A DNA stretch of 35,770 nucleotides from Flammeovirgaceae bacterium UBA4659 (GTDB lineage Bacteria > Bacteroidota > Bacteroidia > Cytophagales > Cyclobacteriaceae): NCBI GenBank assembly GCA_002405445.1, contig DHLV01000018.1:1008-36777 (forward strand), written 5' to 3'. The translations under genes were made by a program, and so were the position numbers. Shown here one piece after another: positions 14,943 to 23,232 of the stretch (its first letter is position 1; the number at the start of each line of letters is the position of its first letter). The notes below the pieces were generated by a model. It ran no database searches and was not told the origin of the DNA. It saw nothing but the letters and a program-made list of their open reading frames with translations.

Positions 14943-17111
14943 ATGAAAAATATGGAAACAATTGAAAAAACCAGTAGGCGGAATTTTTTGAAAATAGCCG
15001 CACTCTCGAGTGGCGGATTGGTACTGGGCTTCCATTGGAGCGACAGTGCCGCTACAACTTTCAAGGTTGTGAACGATGAAGCAATGCTGAGCGAGCACAA
15101 CTTCAATAGCTATTTGTCTATCTCCACAGACGACATCATCACAATATTTTCGCCCAACCCCGAGTTGGGGCAAAACATCAAAACTTCATTCCCGATGATT
15201 GTGGCCGAAGAGTTGGATGCGGATTGGAGCAAGGTGAAAGTGTTACAAGCCGCGCTCGACACGAAAAAATACGAGCGACAACTGACAGGCGGCAGCGGTG
15301 CCATTCCACATTCGTGGGAACGCTTGCGCAAAGCAGGTGCCACGGCCAGACATTTGTTGGTGGAAGCAGCCGCGAAAAAATGGAATGTTGCTTCGTCAGC
15401 GTTGGTGACGGAAAATGGGCGAGTCATCGACAAAGCAAATAATCGTTCACTCAACTACGGAGAGTTAGTGACAGATGCGGCTACGATGGCGGTGCCTGTC
15501 GAGGTGAAATTGAAAGACAAAAAGGATTTCAAAATCATTGGCAAGGCGATAAAGAATGTAGAGAACGAGGCCATTTTCACGGGTAAGCCATTGTTCGGGT
15601 TGGATTTTTATCGCGAAGGAATGTTGCACGCCATGGTTCAACGACCCGTTGGATTTGGCATGAAAATAAAGTCGGTGGATAGCGCGGCCGCGAAGGCTGT
15701 GCCGGGCATCATCGATATTGTGCAATTCAAAAACAATGTGGCTGTGGTCGGCAAATCTACCTGGCAAATCATTAAAGCGCGCAAACTACTCAAAGTCGAG
15801 TACGAACCAGAAGGCACTGTTGAAAGTACCGCTGACCACGACAGACTTTTTAAAGAGTTGCTGAATAGCAAAGACGCCACGGTGCGCAGAAAAGATGGCG
15901 ATGTGGATGCTGCTTTTAAAACGGCCGCGAAGGTAATCTCGAAAGAATATCAATGTCCTTTCATTCCGCACAATCCGCTGGAGCCCATGAACTTTTTCGC
16001 GCATGTGCGTCTGGATGGCGTAGAGCTAGTCGGCCCCACGCAAACACCCGACCGTGCGCGCGGTGAAGTGGCCAAGCTTTTGAACATTGACCCTGAAAAA
16101 ATCACCGTAGAAATTACCCGATTGGGTGGCGGCTTTGGAAGACGGTTGTACACGGATTATGTATTGGAAGCAGCCGAGCTTTCCAGCACTTTAAAAGCAC
16201 CTGTAAAAGTTACCTGGCTGCGAGAAGATGATATGAGTGGTGGCACATATCGCCCTGCGGTGCGCTACCGGTTTGAAGCAGCGTTGGATGCCAGTGGAAA
16301 TTTGATTGGATATATGTTGAGAGGTGTGGGCATGAATTCGGGCAACCCCACGCGCGAAGATAACTTCCCATCGGGAGCGGTAGAGAATTTGTTGATTGAC
16401 TCTGTGGAACATAAGTCGAGCATCACCACGGGTGCGTGGCGTGCACCCATCACCAATTTTTTGGCGTATGCCGAGCAAGCGTTTTTGGATGAAGTGGCGA
16501 TGGAAGCCAAACAAGACCCTGTTCAGTTTCGCCTAAACCTTTTGGAGAAAGCAAAAAAATCACCCACCGGTGCAATCAAGTACGATATCGACCGAATGAA
16601 GGCAGTGATTGAATTAGCGGCTGAAAAAGCAAACTGGGGCAAAAAGAAAAATGTGGCGCAGGGGTTCAGTGTCTATTTCTCGCACCGATCGTATGTGGCG
16701 CAAGTGGCGGAAGTCGAAATCAAAAACGGAAAACCTACGCTGCAAAAAATCACTGCGGCAGCTGATTGTGGCGTGGTCGTAAACCTAAGTGGTGCCATGC
16801 AACAAGTGCGCGGTGGCATTGTGGATGGACTCGGTCATGCATTCTACGGAAACCTAACTTTCAAAAATGGCGAACCCGAGCAAAAGAACTTCAATACCTA
16901 TCGATTGATTCGGTTGAAAGAGATTCCTGAGATTGATGTACACTTTGTAAACAACGGCATTGACCCGACCGGGTTGGGCGAGCCAGCGTTGCCACCCACG
17001 GGAGGTGCCGTGGCCAATGCATTCTTCAAAGCAACAGGCAAACGATTGTACAATCAGCCGTTCTTTAAGCAGGATGCGCTGGAGGGTGTGCAGTTAGGGA
17101 CGAAGGGGTGA
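14943..17111 (+). CDS. Molybdopterin-binding large subunit, isoquinoline 1-oxidoreductase-like (Tat-exported)
   Basis: A 722-residue catalytic subunit of the xanthine dehydrogenase superfamily, short IorB-like type. It begins with a twin-arginine signal (TSRRNFLKIAALSSGG, Arg12-Arg13), so the folded enzyme works in the periplasm. Cofactor and active-site motifs visible: TGGSGAIPHSWERLRKAGA (about 114-132), RLGGGFGRR (near 394), TGAWRAP (near 497), and the catalytic Glu in GLGEPALPP (Glu680). It hydroxylates an aldehyde or N-heterocycle; the substrate is unknown. Pairs with the 2Fe-2S subunit upstream. No FAD subunit, membrane cytochrome or MoCo-insertion (XdhC-like) gene is adjacent, so the electron acceptor and maturation factor are elsewhere. 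Confidence 0.93.
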   Translation: MKNMETIEKTSRRNFLKIAALSSGGLVLGFHWSDSAATTFKVVNDEAMLSEHNFNSYLSISTDDIITIFSPNPELGQNIKTSFPMIVAEELDADWSKVKVLQAALDTKKYERQLTGGSGAIPHSWERLRKAGATARHLLVEAAAKKWNVASSALVTENGRVIDKANNRSLNYGELVTDAATMAVPVEVKLKDKKDFKIIGKAIKNVENEAIFTGKPLFGLDFYREGMLHAMVQRPVGFGMKIKSVDSAAAKAVPGIIDIVQFKNNVAVVGKSTWQIIKARKLLKVEYEPEGTVESTADHDRLFKELLNSKDATVRRKDGDVDAAFKTAAKVISKEYQCPFIPHNPLEPMNFFAHVRLDGVELVGPTQTPDRARGEVAKLLNIDPEKITVEITRLGGGFGRRLYTDYVLEAAELSSTLKAPVKVTWLREDDMSGGTYRPAVRYRFEAALDASGNLIGYMLRGVGMNSGNPTREDNFPSGAVENLLIDSVEHKSSITTGAWRAPITNFLAYAEQAFLDEVAMEAKQDPVQFRLNLLEKAKKSPTGAIKYDIDRMKAVIELAAEKANWGKKKNVAQGFSVYFSHRSYVAQVAEVEIKNGKPTLQKITAAADCGVVVNLSGAMQQVRGGIVDGLGHAFYGNLTFKNGEPEQKNFNTYRLIRLKEIPEIDVHFVNNGIDPTGLGEPALPPTGGAVANAFFKATGKRLYNQPFFKQDALEGVQLGTKG

Positions 17112-17153
17112 TTTGATGCTGGGGCAGTTAATCAACGCAAAGGGTAACGATAA

Positions 17154-17894
17154 ATGAGACTATTTTCTAAAATAAGTTTAAAGTCAACGAAGCTCAGTGA
17201 TTTTCTAAAATATGCTCTCGGAGAAATCTTGCTAATTGTGCTCGGTATCTTAGTCGCGTTTCAGTTGAGTAGTTGGGCTGACAATAACAAGGCTAAAAAA
17301 ATTGAAGTCCAAACTTTAAAAGATATAAAAGAGGCTCTACAACTTGACAAGAACGACCTTGAGTTTAACATATACTTGTATAATAAGGTCATTACGTCTT
17401 GTGATACCATCCTCGCACTTCTTGACGGCAAATTGAGCTATGGCCCCAAAATGAACAAGTATTTCTCGGGGCCTTGCTTGGTGGCAGTTTTCTATAGCAA
17501 TGTGGGGCCTTATGAGACATTAAAATCAAGAGGCCTAGAAATCATTTCTAATGACTCGATAAGAAATAGAATCGTTCGAACTTATGAGTTCAACTACAAC
17601 GGCCTTAAAAAATTTGAGTCACAACTTACTGACTACGTCCAGACTGTTGAAAAGACTTTTTATCCATCCTATTTTGACGAAAGTTATCCGTTTGACACCA
17701 ACAATTGGAATCTATATGGAGACATGGCTCCTAATGATTTTGCAAAATTACAGCAAAGCAAAGAGTATGTTCATTTTATCAAGACAATCAGGAATAAGAC
17801 CGATTTCTTTCTTAAGGCGACTTATATTGGGACTAACAAAAGAACTGGGCAATTGATAAACTACTTGACTTCTGAAATTAAGAGGTTGGAGTAA
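17154..17894 (+). CDS. DUF6090 family membrane protein
   Basis: A 246-residue protein with the standard DUF6090 beginning: a basic start (MRLFSKISLKSTKLSDFLKYA), one membrane helix GEILLIVLGILVAFQLSSWADN (about 23-44), then a charged linker (KAKKIEVQTLKDIKEALQLDK) and an extracytoplasmic helical domain. These proteins are abundant in Bacteroidota, often in several copies per genome; no function is established. The gene is AT-rich (one sampled line counted about 32 percent GC) compared with the hydroxylase genes before it, and a hairpin follows its stop. It is probably transcribed independently of the hydroxylase and may be laterally acquired or fast-evolving. Confidence 0.85.
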   Translation: MRLFSKISLKSTKLSDFLKYALGEILLIVLGILVAFQLSSWADNNKAKKIEVQTLKDIKEALQLDKNDLEFNIYLYNKVITSCDTILALLDGKLSYGPKMNKYFSGPCLVAVFYSNVGPYETLKSRGLEIISNDSIRNRIVRTYEFNYNGLKKFESQLTDYVQTVEKTFYPSYFDESYPFDTNNWNLYGDMAPNDFAKLQQSKEYVHFIKTIRNKTDFFLKATYIGTNKRTGQLINYLTSEIKRLE

Positions 17895-17920
17895 GGGGCG
17901 CATCAGTTAACGACAAACAC

Positions 17921-17942
17921 AAATCCCCTTTTCAGGGGATTT
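17921..17942 (+). terminator. Hairpin after the DUF6090 gene
   Basis: AAATCCCC (17921-17928), loop TTTTCA, GGGGATTT (17935-17942): perfect 8-bp arms, 26 bases after the stop codon and 46 bases before the next start. A/T flanks around a G/C stem are typical of intrinsic terminators in this phylum, though no long U tract follows. Confidence 0.6.
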
Positions 17943-17988
17943 CAATGAATTGGAAAAGACCTAACTTTCTATCTCAAGTAAAACCTCA

Positions 17989-19167
17989 ATGAAATCACTT
18001 ACCACACTCATCTTGTTTTTGGTCATTGCCCAAGGCAATGCGCAAAACCTACTCAACAGAGCAAAAGCCAAAGCGGCACAAGAAGTAAATAAAATTGAAA
18101 ATGCTGCCACGGGTAACACAAACACTGCATCATCCAATCAAAATAAATTAAGTGCAAACGTTACACGGACGGTAATCACAGCCCTCAATCAAGGCGAAGT
18201 TTTCGACTACCAAGAAAGCTGCATCGATTTGGGTTCATCGCTCAACCAAATTGAATTTGTGCTGCGTAGCGGCAGCAAGTGTTTCAGCTTCAAGAATGGA
18301 ACCCGCGCGCCCATTCCCTGCCCCTCAGGCGGGTGCGCTTCAAAACCGAATTGCAGCTACCAAGTTTTACGCAGGGTGTCTGCCGATGAAGAGTCAAATA
18401 AATACATCGTAAAAGAAGCGGGCTCGGCCGATCAAGCGCAGCAAATGCCAGGCTTGTCTGCCGAACAACTTAAGATGATGGAATCGATGATGACTAAAGA
18501 GCAAATTGCTGAAATGAAGAAAAGCATGGTAGAGGCGCAAAAAGCTATGAAAGAATCCAACTTTACACTTTCCATTAACTTTCGCGAAAAAAAATACGGT
18601 CCTTATAAATACATAGATCTTTACCTGAATAGCTCGAACTCCATTTTTTGTGCGATGGTGGGCGATGGAGCTGATTTGAAAATTATTTCCTCGGTATCCG
18701 CAAAAGCGATTGAATTGAAAGGCGTGACTCCAATTTTTGCTCCATTAATTTCGCCTGACGGCTCCGAATTTGGGCAAATCGTGCAAAACTCACAAACCCA
18801 ACAAAATGAATTACTCACGGGCTCTGGCAAACGGTACGCTGTACCCAATGCCGCAACTTATAGCACACAATCAGTTTGGTTTACAAACGGCAATCACGTT
18901 GCTTATTTAAATGAAACACAGTTGTTGTTAGATGGCAAGGTGGTGAAAACATTTGAAAATGCCCTGAACATTGAGCCCTGCGATGTGTTTGTAGGTACGG
19001 ATGGCAAAAGCGTAACGGCAATCGTAGAAAATGAAATTCTGTTTGCCGATGGCGACACCTATGCCTACCCCATGGCGCTTGGCATTTACAAAGAAGCAAG
19101 TGGCAACTTCTTCAAATGGCTGGCGCTAGAAGGTAAAGAGTTGGTGCTTTATAAGAAGCCGAATTAG
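17989..19167 (+). CDS. Secreted protein of unknown function (392 aa)
   Basis: Not recognised. A signal peptide (MKSLTTLILFLVIAQGNAQ) leads into a helical Ala/Lys/Asn-rich segment (NLLNRAKAKAAQEVNKIENAATGN). A Cys-containing region follows at about 77-125, with seven Cys including CPSGGC and a following SKPNC, likely disulfide-bonded after export. Next is a Met/Glu-rich helix (MPGLSAEQLKMMESMM, then KSMVEAQKAMKES). The C-terminal 180 residues look like beta-rich blades with repeated hydrophobic-turn patterns (ISPDGSEFGQIVQN, WFTNGNHVAYL, FVGTDGKSVTAIVENE), as in propeller-type proteins. The start at ATG 17989 is unambiguous. Probably periplasmic or surface-located; no partner is evident. Confidence 0.75.
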   Translation: MKSLTTLILFLVIAQGNAQNLLNRAKAKAAQEVNKIENAATGNTNTASSNQNKLSANVTRTVITALNQGEVFDYQESCIDLGSSLNQIEFVLRSGSKCFSFKNGTRAPIPCPSGGCASKPNCSYQVLRRVSADEESNKYIVKEAGSADQAQQMPGLSAEQLKMMESMMTKEQIAEMKKSMVEAQKAMKESNFTLSINFREKKYGPYKYIDLYLNSSNSIFCAMVGDGADLKIISSVSAKAIELKGVTPIFAPLISPDGSEFGQIVQNSQTQQNELLTGSGKRYAVPNAATYSTQSVWFTNGNHVAYLNETQLLLDGKVVKTFENALNIEPCDVFVGTDGKSVTAIVENEILFADGDTYAYPMALGIYKEASGNFFKWLALEGKELVLYKKPN

Positions 19168-19178
19168 TCAAATGGTCT

Positions 19179-19282
19179 CCCTCACCCATTGCGATTTTTC
19201 GTTAACGCAGTGCATCAATGCCCTCCCGCTCGGGAGAGCGCAGCACAAACTTATCAGGCTTGAAATGTTTTTTGGGTGAGGG
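19179..19282. repeat. Nested inverted repeat between secreted-protein genes
   Basis: Outer arms CCCTCACCCA (19179-19188) and TGGGTGAGGG (19273-19282) are perfect complements 84 bases apart. Inside lies a tight hairpin, CTCCCG CT CGGGAG (19223-19236). The unit fills most of the gap between the two genes and looks like a small extragenic palindromic element or a fragment of one. It may also function as a terminator. Confidence 0.5.
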
Positions 19283-19317
19283 GATATCAGACTTTTGTTG
19301 AAAACCCGTGTGAAGTC

Positions 19318-20007
19318 TTGAGAGATAAACTGTTTTTCTGCTTAGTAGTCTTGGCTACTACTCTTCCTTCTCACGCGCAAGAAGATTACAAAAAGATTTT
19401 TGGGCGAGACTACGAACAAGCTGCTGCTTTTTTGGCAAAAGAGAAATGGATTGGTGAGCGCATTAATGGTTACGGTTTGCCGGTGGATGAAGTATTGGCA
19501 GTGGTGTTTCCTGAATTGATACGGTTTAATTCTATTCAAGATAAAATAGAAGTACTGGCACTTGAATCGCTTTACATTCAATACGGAAAATCGTACGCTA
19601 ACTTTTCCATTGGCCGTTTCCAAATCAAACCCTCATTTGTAGAAATGCTGGAAAACAAAATTCTGGAATCAAAATCACCAATAGCCGTTTGGCTAAAGTT
19701 GACACCCAGCGATACCGTGCAAAACGAATCGAACCGTCATAAGCGTTTGCAAAAAATGAAGCGTTTAGAAAGTGCTGTAGATTATGTTTGCGCGTTTTAT
19801 GCTTGGACAGAAAAAACTCAATCCTACTGGCCAAACTTAGAAACCAAAATAAAGTACCTGGCTACCGCCTATAATGCGGGTTTCTATTTACCAGAAAACG
19901 AAATCAAAAAACTACAAAACAAAAAGTTCTTTCATGTGGGATGGGTACCCACCAAGAAATTTTGCTACGCAGATGTGTCGTGGTGTTATTATGAGTCACT
20001 ACTTTGA
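19318..20007 (+). CDS. Secreted lysozyme/transglycosylase-like protein
   Basis: A 229-residue protein if started at TTG 19318, which begins a good signal peptide (MRDKLFFCLVVLATTLPSHAQ). The frame is open from GTG 19276, but that codon lies in the arm of an inverted repeat and adds a non-signal-like stretch. The mature part has three elements in the order found in goose-lysozyme/SLT folds: a Glu in VVFPELIRF, a glycine loop FSIGRFQIKPSF and ATAYNAGF. A muralytic activity in the periplasm is therefore plausible. The match is by motif order only and I could not name the family. The C-terminal part contains aromatic and Cys residues (KKFCYADVSWCYYESLL). Confidence 0.6.
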   Translation: MRDKLFFCLVVLATTLPSHAQEDYKKIFGRDYEQAAAFLAKEKWIGERINGYGLPVDEVLAVVFPELIRFNSIQDKIEVLALESLYIQYGKSYANFSIGRFQIKPSFVEMLENKILESKSPIAVWLKLTPSDTVQNESNRHKRLQKMKRLESAVDYVCAFYAWTEKTQSYWPNLETKIKYLATAYNAGFYLPENEIKKLQNKKFFHVGWVPTKKFCYADVSWCYYESLL

Positions 20008-20017
20008 CTAAGTATTG

Positions 20018-20039
20018 TTGCGAGATTCGTCAGTCGCAA
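20018..20039. terminator. Hairpin in a convergent gap
   Basis: TTGCGA (20018-20023), ten-base loop, TCGCAA (20034-20039), just after the lysozyme-like gene stop and before the 3' end of the convergent acylase gene. It could serve both directions; there is no clear U tract. Confidence 0.3.
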
Positions 20040-20095
20040 TCAGTTATAAACCTAAGTGCAGAGTATCAGGTTCGCGACTTCAAAATTGAAAGTCA

Positions 20096-22150
20096 CTATT
20101 GGGGATGATAAACCTTCACCGCCTCCGCATAAACTTTCGTTTTATCGAGCGTCATGGGTTTTGTTTTTTGCTGCACAAATAGCTCCATTTGGTCTGCATA
20201 ATGCGGGCTGTCGGCTTTGTTAGACGCACCGTAGCTATTGATGGTTTCTATCTCGCGGCCGTCTTTGGTAAACTTCACCAACTCAATGTACGATTCGCCT
20301 TGTTCGCCTTTCACGCGGCCATCTTTATAAGGCATGGAGCGCATCGATGAAATGACATCTGGCAAGCCAGGCAAGGCTACTTCTTTTTTTCCACGCACAA
20401 GCTTTTGATACTCCGCCAATAAAATATTTGTACGCCCAAAATACTTCATCAAATATTCTTTCGCATCGCGAACTAACTGTACCGCCTTTGCTTCAGATAA
20501 AGAACGATAGGTAGCGCCCTTGGCTTGCTCGCCCACCACTTTGTAATAGATAACACCAAACAGCGCTGCTCCTTTGCTATTAATGTCTGTGTTTCTATCC
20601 CAATCGCGCAAGGTTTTGATTTGCTCTTGAATGTCGGGGTACTTCCGCTCATCTAACAAAAACAAAGAGTCTGCTTTGGTTCGGTAAAACAATGTATCGG
20701 GCAATCGCAAGTCATATTTGATTTGCTTGAATTGTTCGTAGTTGATTTTATCAAACGTTGAAATCAATTGCATGAACCGCTTGCTGCGGTTGTTCTCGTT
20801 GGTTTCATAGCCCATGGTCGAGTCAAAATCTTTGACATTTAAGTTATCCGTTGCAGCAGAGCCATTGAAGGGCGAGTGATTACTATTGAACAAATAGCCA
20901 CTAGCGGGATTTAGATACTGGGGTAAATCGCTGATGGGATGAAACTGATTCCACAGCGTTTCAGAAGTATTTCCCGGCAAGGTACTCTCCCAGTTGTAAC
21001 CGTTTTTACGGATGGGCAACTTGCCATTACTTAAATAATAAATGGTATCATAACGATCGGCATATACCACATTGTAGCCGGGTAGCGCGCCCATGTCGAT
21101 TGCTTTTTTGAACTGGGTGAAGTTTTTGGCTTTGTTCATGCGCCACCATTGCTCTAAGGCCCGTATGTCGAAGAACGGTCCCGTGCGAATGGCAAACGCG
21201 CCACGTTTAGTCACCATGGTGGGGCCAAACTTACTATTGTAGATTTTCTTCTTCACCCCGATTTTAATGCCCGCCACTTTTACCTTCAATCGAACAGTTT
21301 CTTCTTGCAGCGTCTGCCATTCGCCATCGAATTTATACTGCATCGCATTTTGCGAATTTAACTCAAGTTGATACACATCCGTTTTGTCCGGATTGTTGAC
21401 AGTGTGTGCCCAGCCCAGGTATTCATTGCATCCGTGCAAAATACTGGGTGCACCCGGAAACAAAGCACCCAAAATATTCCAGCCTTCCTCACTGCACAAG
21501 TGTGCCTCATACCACGATACCGGCCCTTCCAAGGGTTGATGGGAATTGATGGCGAGGTACACATTGCCGTCAACAGTTTTGTTAGAGTTGAATGCATATC
21601 CATTCGATCCGCACATTTGCCATTTGGCCAATGGCACGGTTCCTTTGGTGATCTGATTCAAAGCCTGGTCCACACCACAACTAATTGCTAACTGCAAAAC
21701 AGAATACGTGAGAATATCTGTGGGTCTGATTGGGAAGAGTTTCCTCATCAGCACTTCACCCGGGTGGGCATCTGCATACGCATTGATTCCCTGCGCATAG
21801 GCTTCTAAGATCTTTTTGTATGCCGGTGACAGATCATTTTCATAGCGACTTTCGACAATCTCGCGGCAGCGCAAAAAATAAACAACATAATCGATAGTGG
21901 CGCCCTCTCTGCCAGAAAGTTGCCCGAGCATAGACCTGCCCGCCATCAAACCTTTTTGAATCGTTTTGAAATCGTCTTCTGCATTTGCCCATGCCAGCCC
22001 ATACGCCACGCCTGCATCGGTAGGTGCGAAAATGTGCGGCACCCCCCATTTGTCGCGCACAATATCGATAAGGGCGGGATTCGTTGACTGTGCATACGCG
22101 GGCAATGCAGTGACGCAAAAGATAAAGTAACAGATTACTGATAATCTCAT
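20096..22150 (-). CDS. Penicillin/AHL acylase family hydrolase (secreted Ntn hydrolase)
   Basis: A 684-residue exported N-terminal-nucleophile hydrolase. Signal peptide MRLSVICYFIFCVTALPAYAQ; alpha-chain hallmark DIVRDKWGVPHIFA and the helix GLAWANAEDDF. The autoproteolysis site is CG-SNGYAFNSNKT with Ser182 becoming the beta-chain N-terminus and catalytic nucleophile. His204 (INSHQPLEGP) and the following YEAHL, GALFPGAPSILHG and LGWAHTVNNPDKTDVY resemble the PvdQ/QuiP branch more than classical penicillin G acylase. It probably hydrolyses an amide-linked acyl chain outside the cytoplasm; the true substrate is unknown. The gene begins 15 bases after the preceding small membrane-protein gene, so it is at the end of the long minus-strand cluster. 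Confidence 0.92.
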   Translation of the reverse strand: MRLSVICYFIFCVTALPAYAQSTNPALIDIVRDKWGVPHIFAPTDAGVAYGLAWANAEDDFKTIQKGLMAGRSMLGQLSGREGATIDYVVYFLRCREIVESRYENDLSPAYKKILEAYAQGINAYADAHPGEVLMRKLFPIRPTDILTYSVLQLAISCGVDQALNQITKGTVPLAKWQMCGSNGYAFNSNKTVDGNVYLAINSHQPLEGPVSWYEAHLCSEEGWNILGALFPGAPSILHGCNEYLGWAHTVNNPDKTDVYQLELNSQNAMQYKFDGEWQTLQEETVRLKVKVAGIKIGVKKKIYNSKFGPTMVTKRGAFAIRTGPFFDIRALEQWWRMNKAKNFTQFKKAIDMGALPGYNVVYADRYDTIYYLSNGKLPIRKNGYNWESTLPGNTSETLWNQFHPISDLPQYLNPASGYLFNSNHSPFNGSAATDNLNVKDFDSTMGYETNENNRSKRFMQLISTFDKINYEQFKQIKYDLRLPDTLFYRTKADSLFLLDERKYPDIQEQIKTLRDWDRNTDINSKGAALFGVIYYKVVGEQAKGATYRSLSEAKAVQLVRDAKEYLMKYFGRTNILLAEYQKLVRGKKEVALPGLPDVISSMRSMPYKDGRVKGEQGESYIELVKFTKDGREIETINSYGASNKADSPHYADQMELFVQQKTKPMTLDKTKVYAEAVKVYHPQ

Positions 22151-22165
22151 ACCGTTACTTGCAGT

Positions 22166-22558
22166 CTAGTGTGTTTCATTTGTGCGAACCAGTAACAATC
22201 CCCCTATTTCCACCACCGTAAATGTTGCGTAACAAACCATGAAAAATATGATGTTTGCCCTGCTGCCTGGCACGTCTAGCCGCAAGATCAAAAAAACAGA
22301 AATGCCCGCGAGGATAAATTTCGCAAAAATGGATAGCATGTAATAAGTTATTAAGGCAAAGTTCTTACCTGTAGGCACATTGCTTTTTACCTTTTTCAAC
22401 AGCAAAAAAATGATGATCGTCACAATTGCCATGCCCCACAATATTGGCCGGGTAAAAGATGGTGGCGGCAAGGCCAGTGCGTGTGCTCCTAATCCTAAAA
22501 CGAGGCTCAGCATTGTAGTGCCGACTACAAAAAACCAAAACCCACGGTCAATTTTCAT
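22166..22558 (-). CDS. ATP-synthase-neighbourhood membrane protein (130 aa)
   Basis: The start is set at ATG 22558 (MKIDRGFWFFVVG), overlapping the end of atpZ by 11 bases; the longer frame to 22618 would lie wholly inside atpZ. Four predicted membrane helices are visible (about 8-27, 37-53, 67-89 and 99-123). In Bacteroidota a protein of this size and topology commonly lies between atpZ and atpB. That, and translational overlap with atpZ, suggest a role in ATP synthase assembly or membrane-sector ion supply, AtpI-like, but sequence likeness to AtpI is not clear to me. Here atpB does not follow. Confidence 0.7.
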   Translation of the reverse strand: MKIDRGFWFFVVGTTMLSLVLGLGAHALALPPPSFTRPILWGMAIVTIIIFLLLKKVKSNVPTGKNFALITYYMLSIFAKFILAGISVFLILRLDVPGSRANIIFFMVCYATFTVVEIGGLLLVRTNETH

Positions 22559-22748
22559 TTTCGTTGTTGAGCGTCCGGTACAATTGATACATGGTGCCGG
22601 CAAAGGAGAGTAGTACAAACGAAAGCAGAAACACGGGAAACTTGAGTTGAAGGTACCGGTCTAATCTCAGGCCAATGTAAGCGGCCGCACCAATGGTGGT
22701 AAGTAGCTGAATTCCCAACCCGCTGTACTTGAGAAGCCTTTTGTCCAT
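22548..22748 (-). CDS. atpZ: AtpZ/AtpI family protein
   Basis: A 66-residue protein from ATG 22748 (MDKRLLKYSGLGIQLL); an in-frame GTG at 22775 would add nine residues that do not fit the family. Two membrane helices, with GLGIQLLTTIGAAAYIGLRLD followed by FPVFLLSFVLLSFAGTMYQLYRTL, match the AtpZ pattern (GxGxQL, then LD, then a second helix with a G and LYR). AtpZ, with AtpI, assists F1Fo-ATP synthase and has been linked to Mg/Ca supply in Bacillus. Overlaps the downstream membrane-protein start by 11 bases. It follows the bactofilin gene closely, within the long minus-strand cluster. Confidence 0.82.
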   Translation of the reverse strand: MDKRLLKYSGLGIQLLTTIGAAAYIGLRLDRYLQLKFPVFLLSFVLLSFAGTMYQLYRTLNNENEN

Positions 22749-22789
22749 CCGCTTATTTTGTGGAGCCCGGCACAAAAAACGAAACGATG

Positions 22790-23221
22790 TTAGTTCAATC
22801 GTATCTCCTGCGGTGCGCTGGCTGACCGCACACCATGATGATCGCTGTGCTTTAATTCTTTGATGGTGCCCATTCTACAACCTCCGTTAAATACTGCGCC
22901 AGGTTCGACCACCAGTTTGCCCGTGCTGATGTCGCCATGAATTACTGCTGTGGACTTCAGCACCAGCACTTCGGCAATGTCGATTTTGCCCTTCACCTCA
23001 CCCTCTATGTCGGCATTTTGTGCCGAAATGTTACCTTCAATATGGCTGGAGTGCCCGAGCGCGACCTTCGATTTTGATTTGATATTTCCCAAGATCCGTC
23101 CTTCGATGCGTATGTTGCCGTGAGTGTCGATGTTACCCTCTAGCACAGTGCCTTTACCGATTACGTTGCTGGAATTGCTTATTTCTTCTGCCGCACGCTT
23201 CTGCTCTTTGGTGGTCAACAT
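22790..23221 (-). CDS. Bactofilin (polymer-forming cytoskeletal protein)
   Basis: A 143-residue bactofilin. The central part, about residues 20-115, is a right-handed beta-helix visible as short Gly-containing strands of similar length (VIGKGTVLEGNID, NIRIEGRILGNIK, SHIEGNISAQNADIEGEVKGKI, STAVIHGDISTGKLVVEPGAVFNG). The flanks are the polar N-terminus (LTTKEQKRAAEEIS) and disordered tail. Bactofilins assemble into nucleotide-independent filaments at the inner membrane that position wall enzymes. The gene lies 11 bases after the M23 peptidase gene, the same pairing seen with bactofilin and LytM-type proteins in other phyla, so the two very likely act together on cell shape. Confidence 0.93.
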   Translation of the reverse strand: MLTTKEQKRAAEEISNSSNVIGKGTVLEGNIDTHGNIRIEGRILGNIKSKSKVALGHSSHIEGNISAQNADIEGEVKGKIDIAEVLVLKSTAVIHGDISTGKLVVEPGAVFNGGCRMGTIKELKHSDHHGVRSASAPQEIRLN

Positions 23222-23232
23222 GATTGTGTCTT

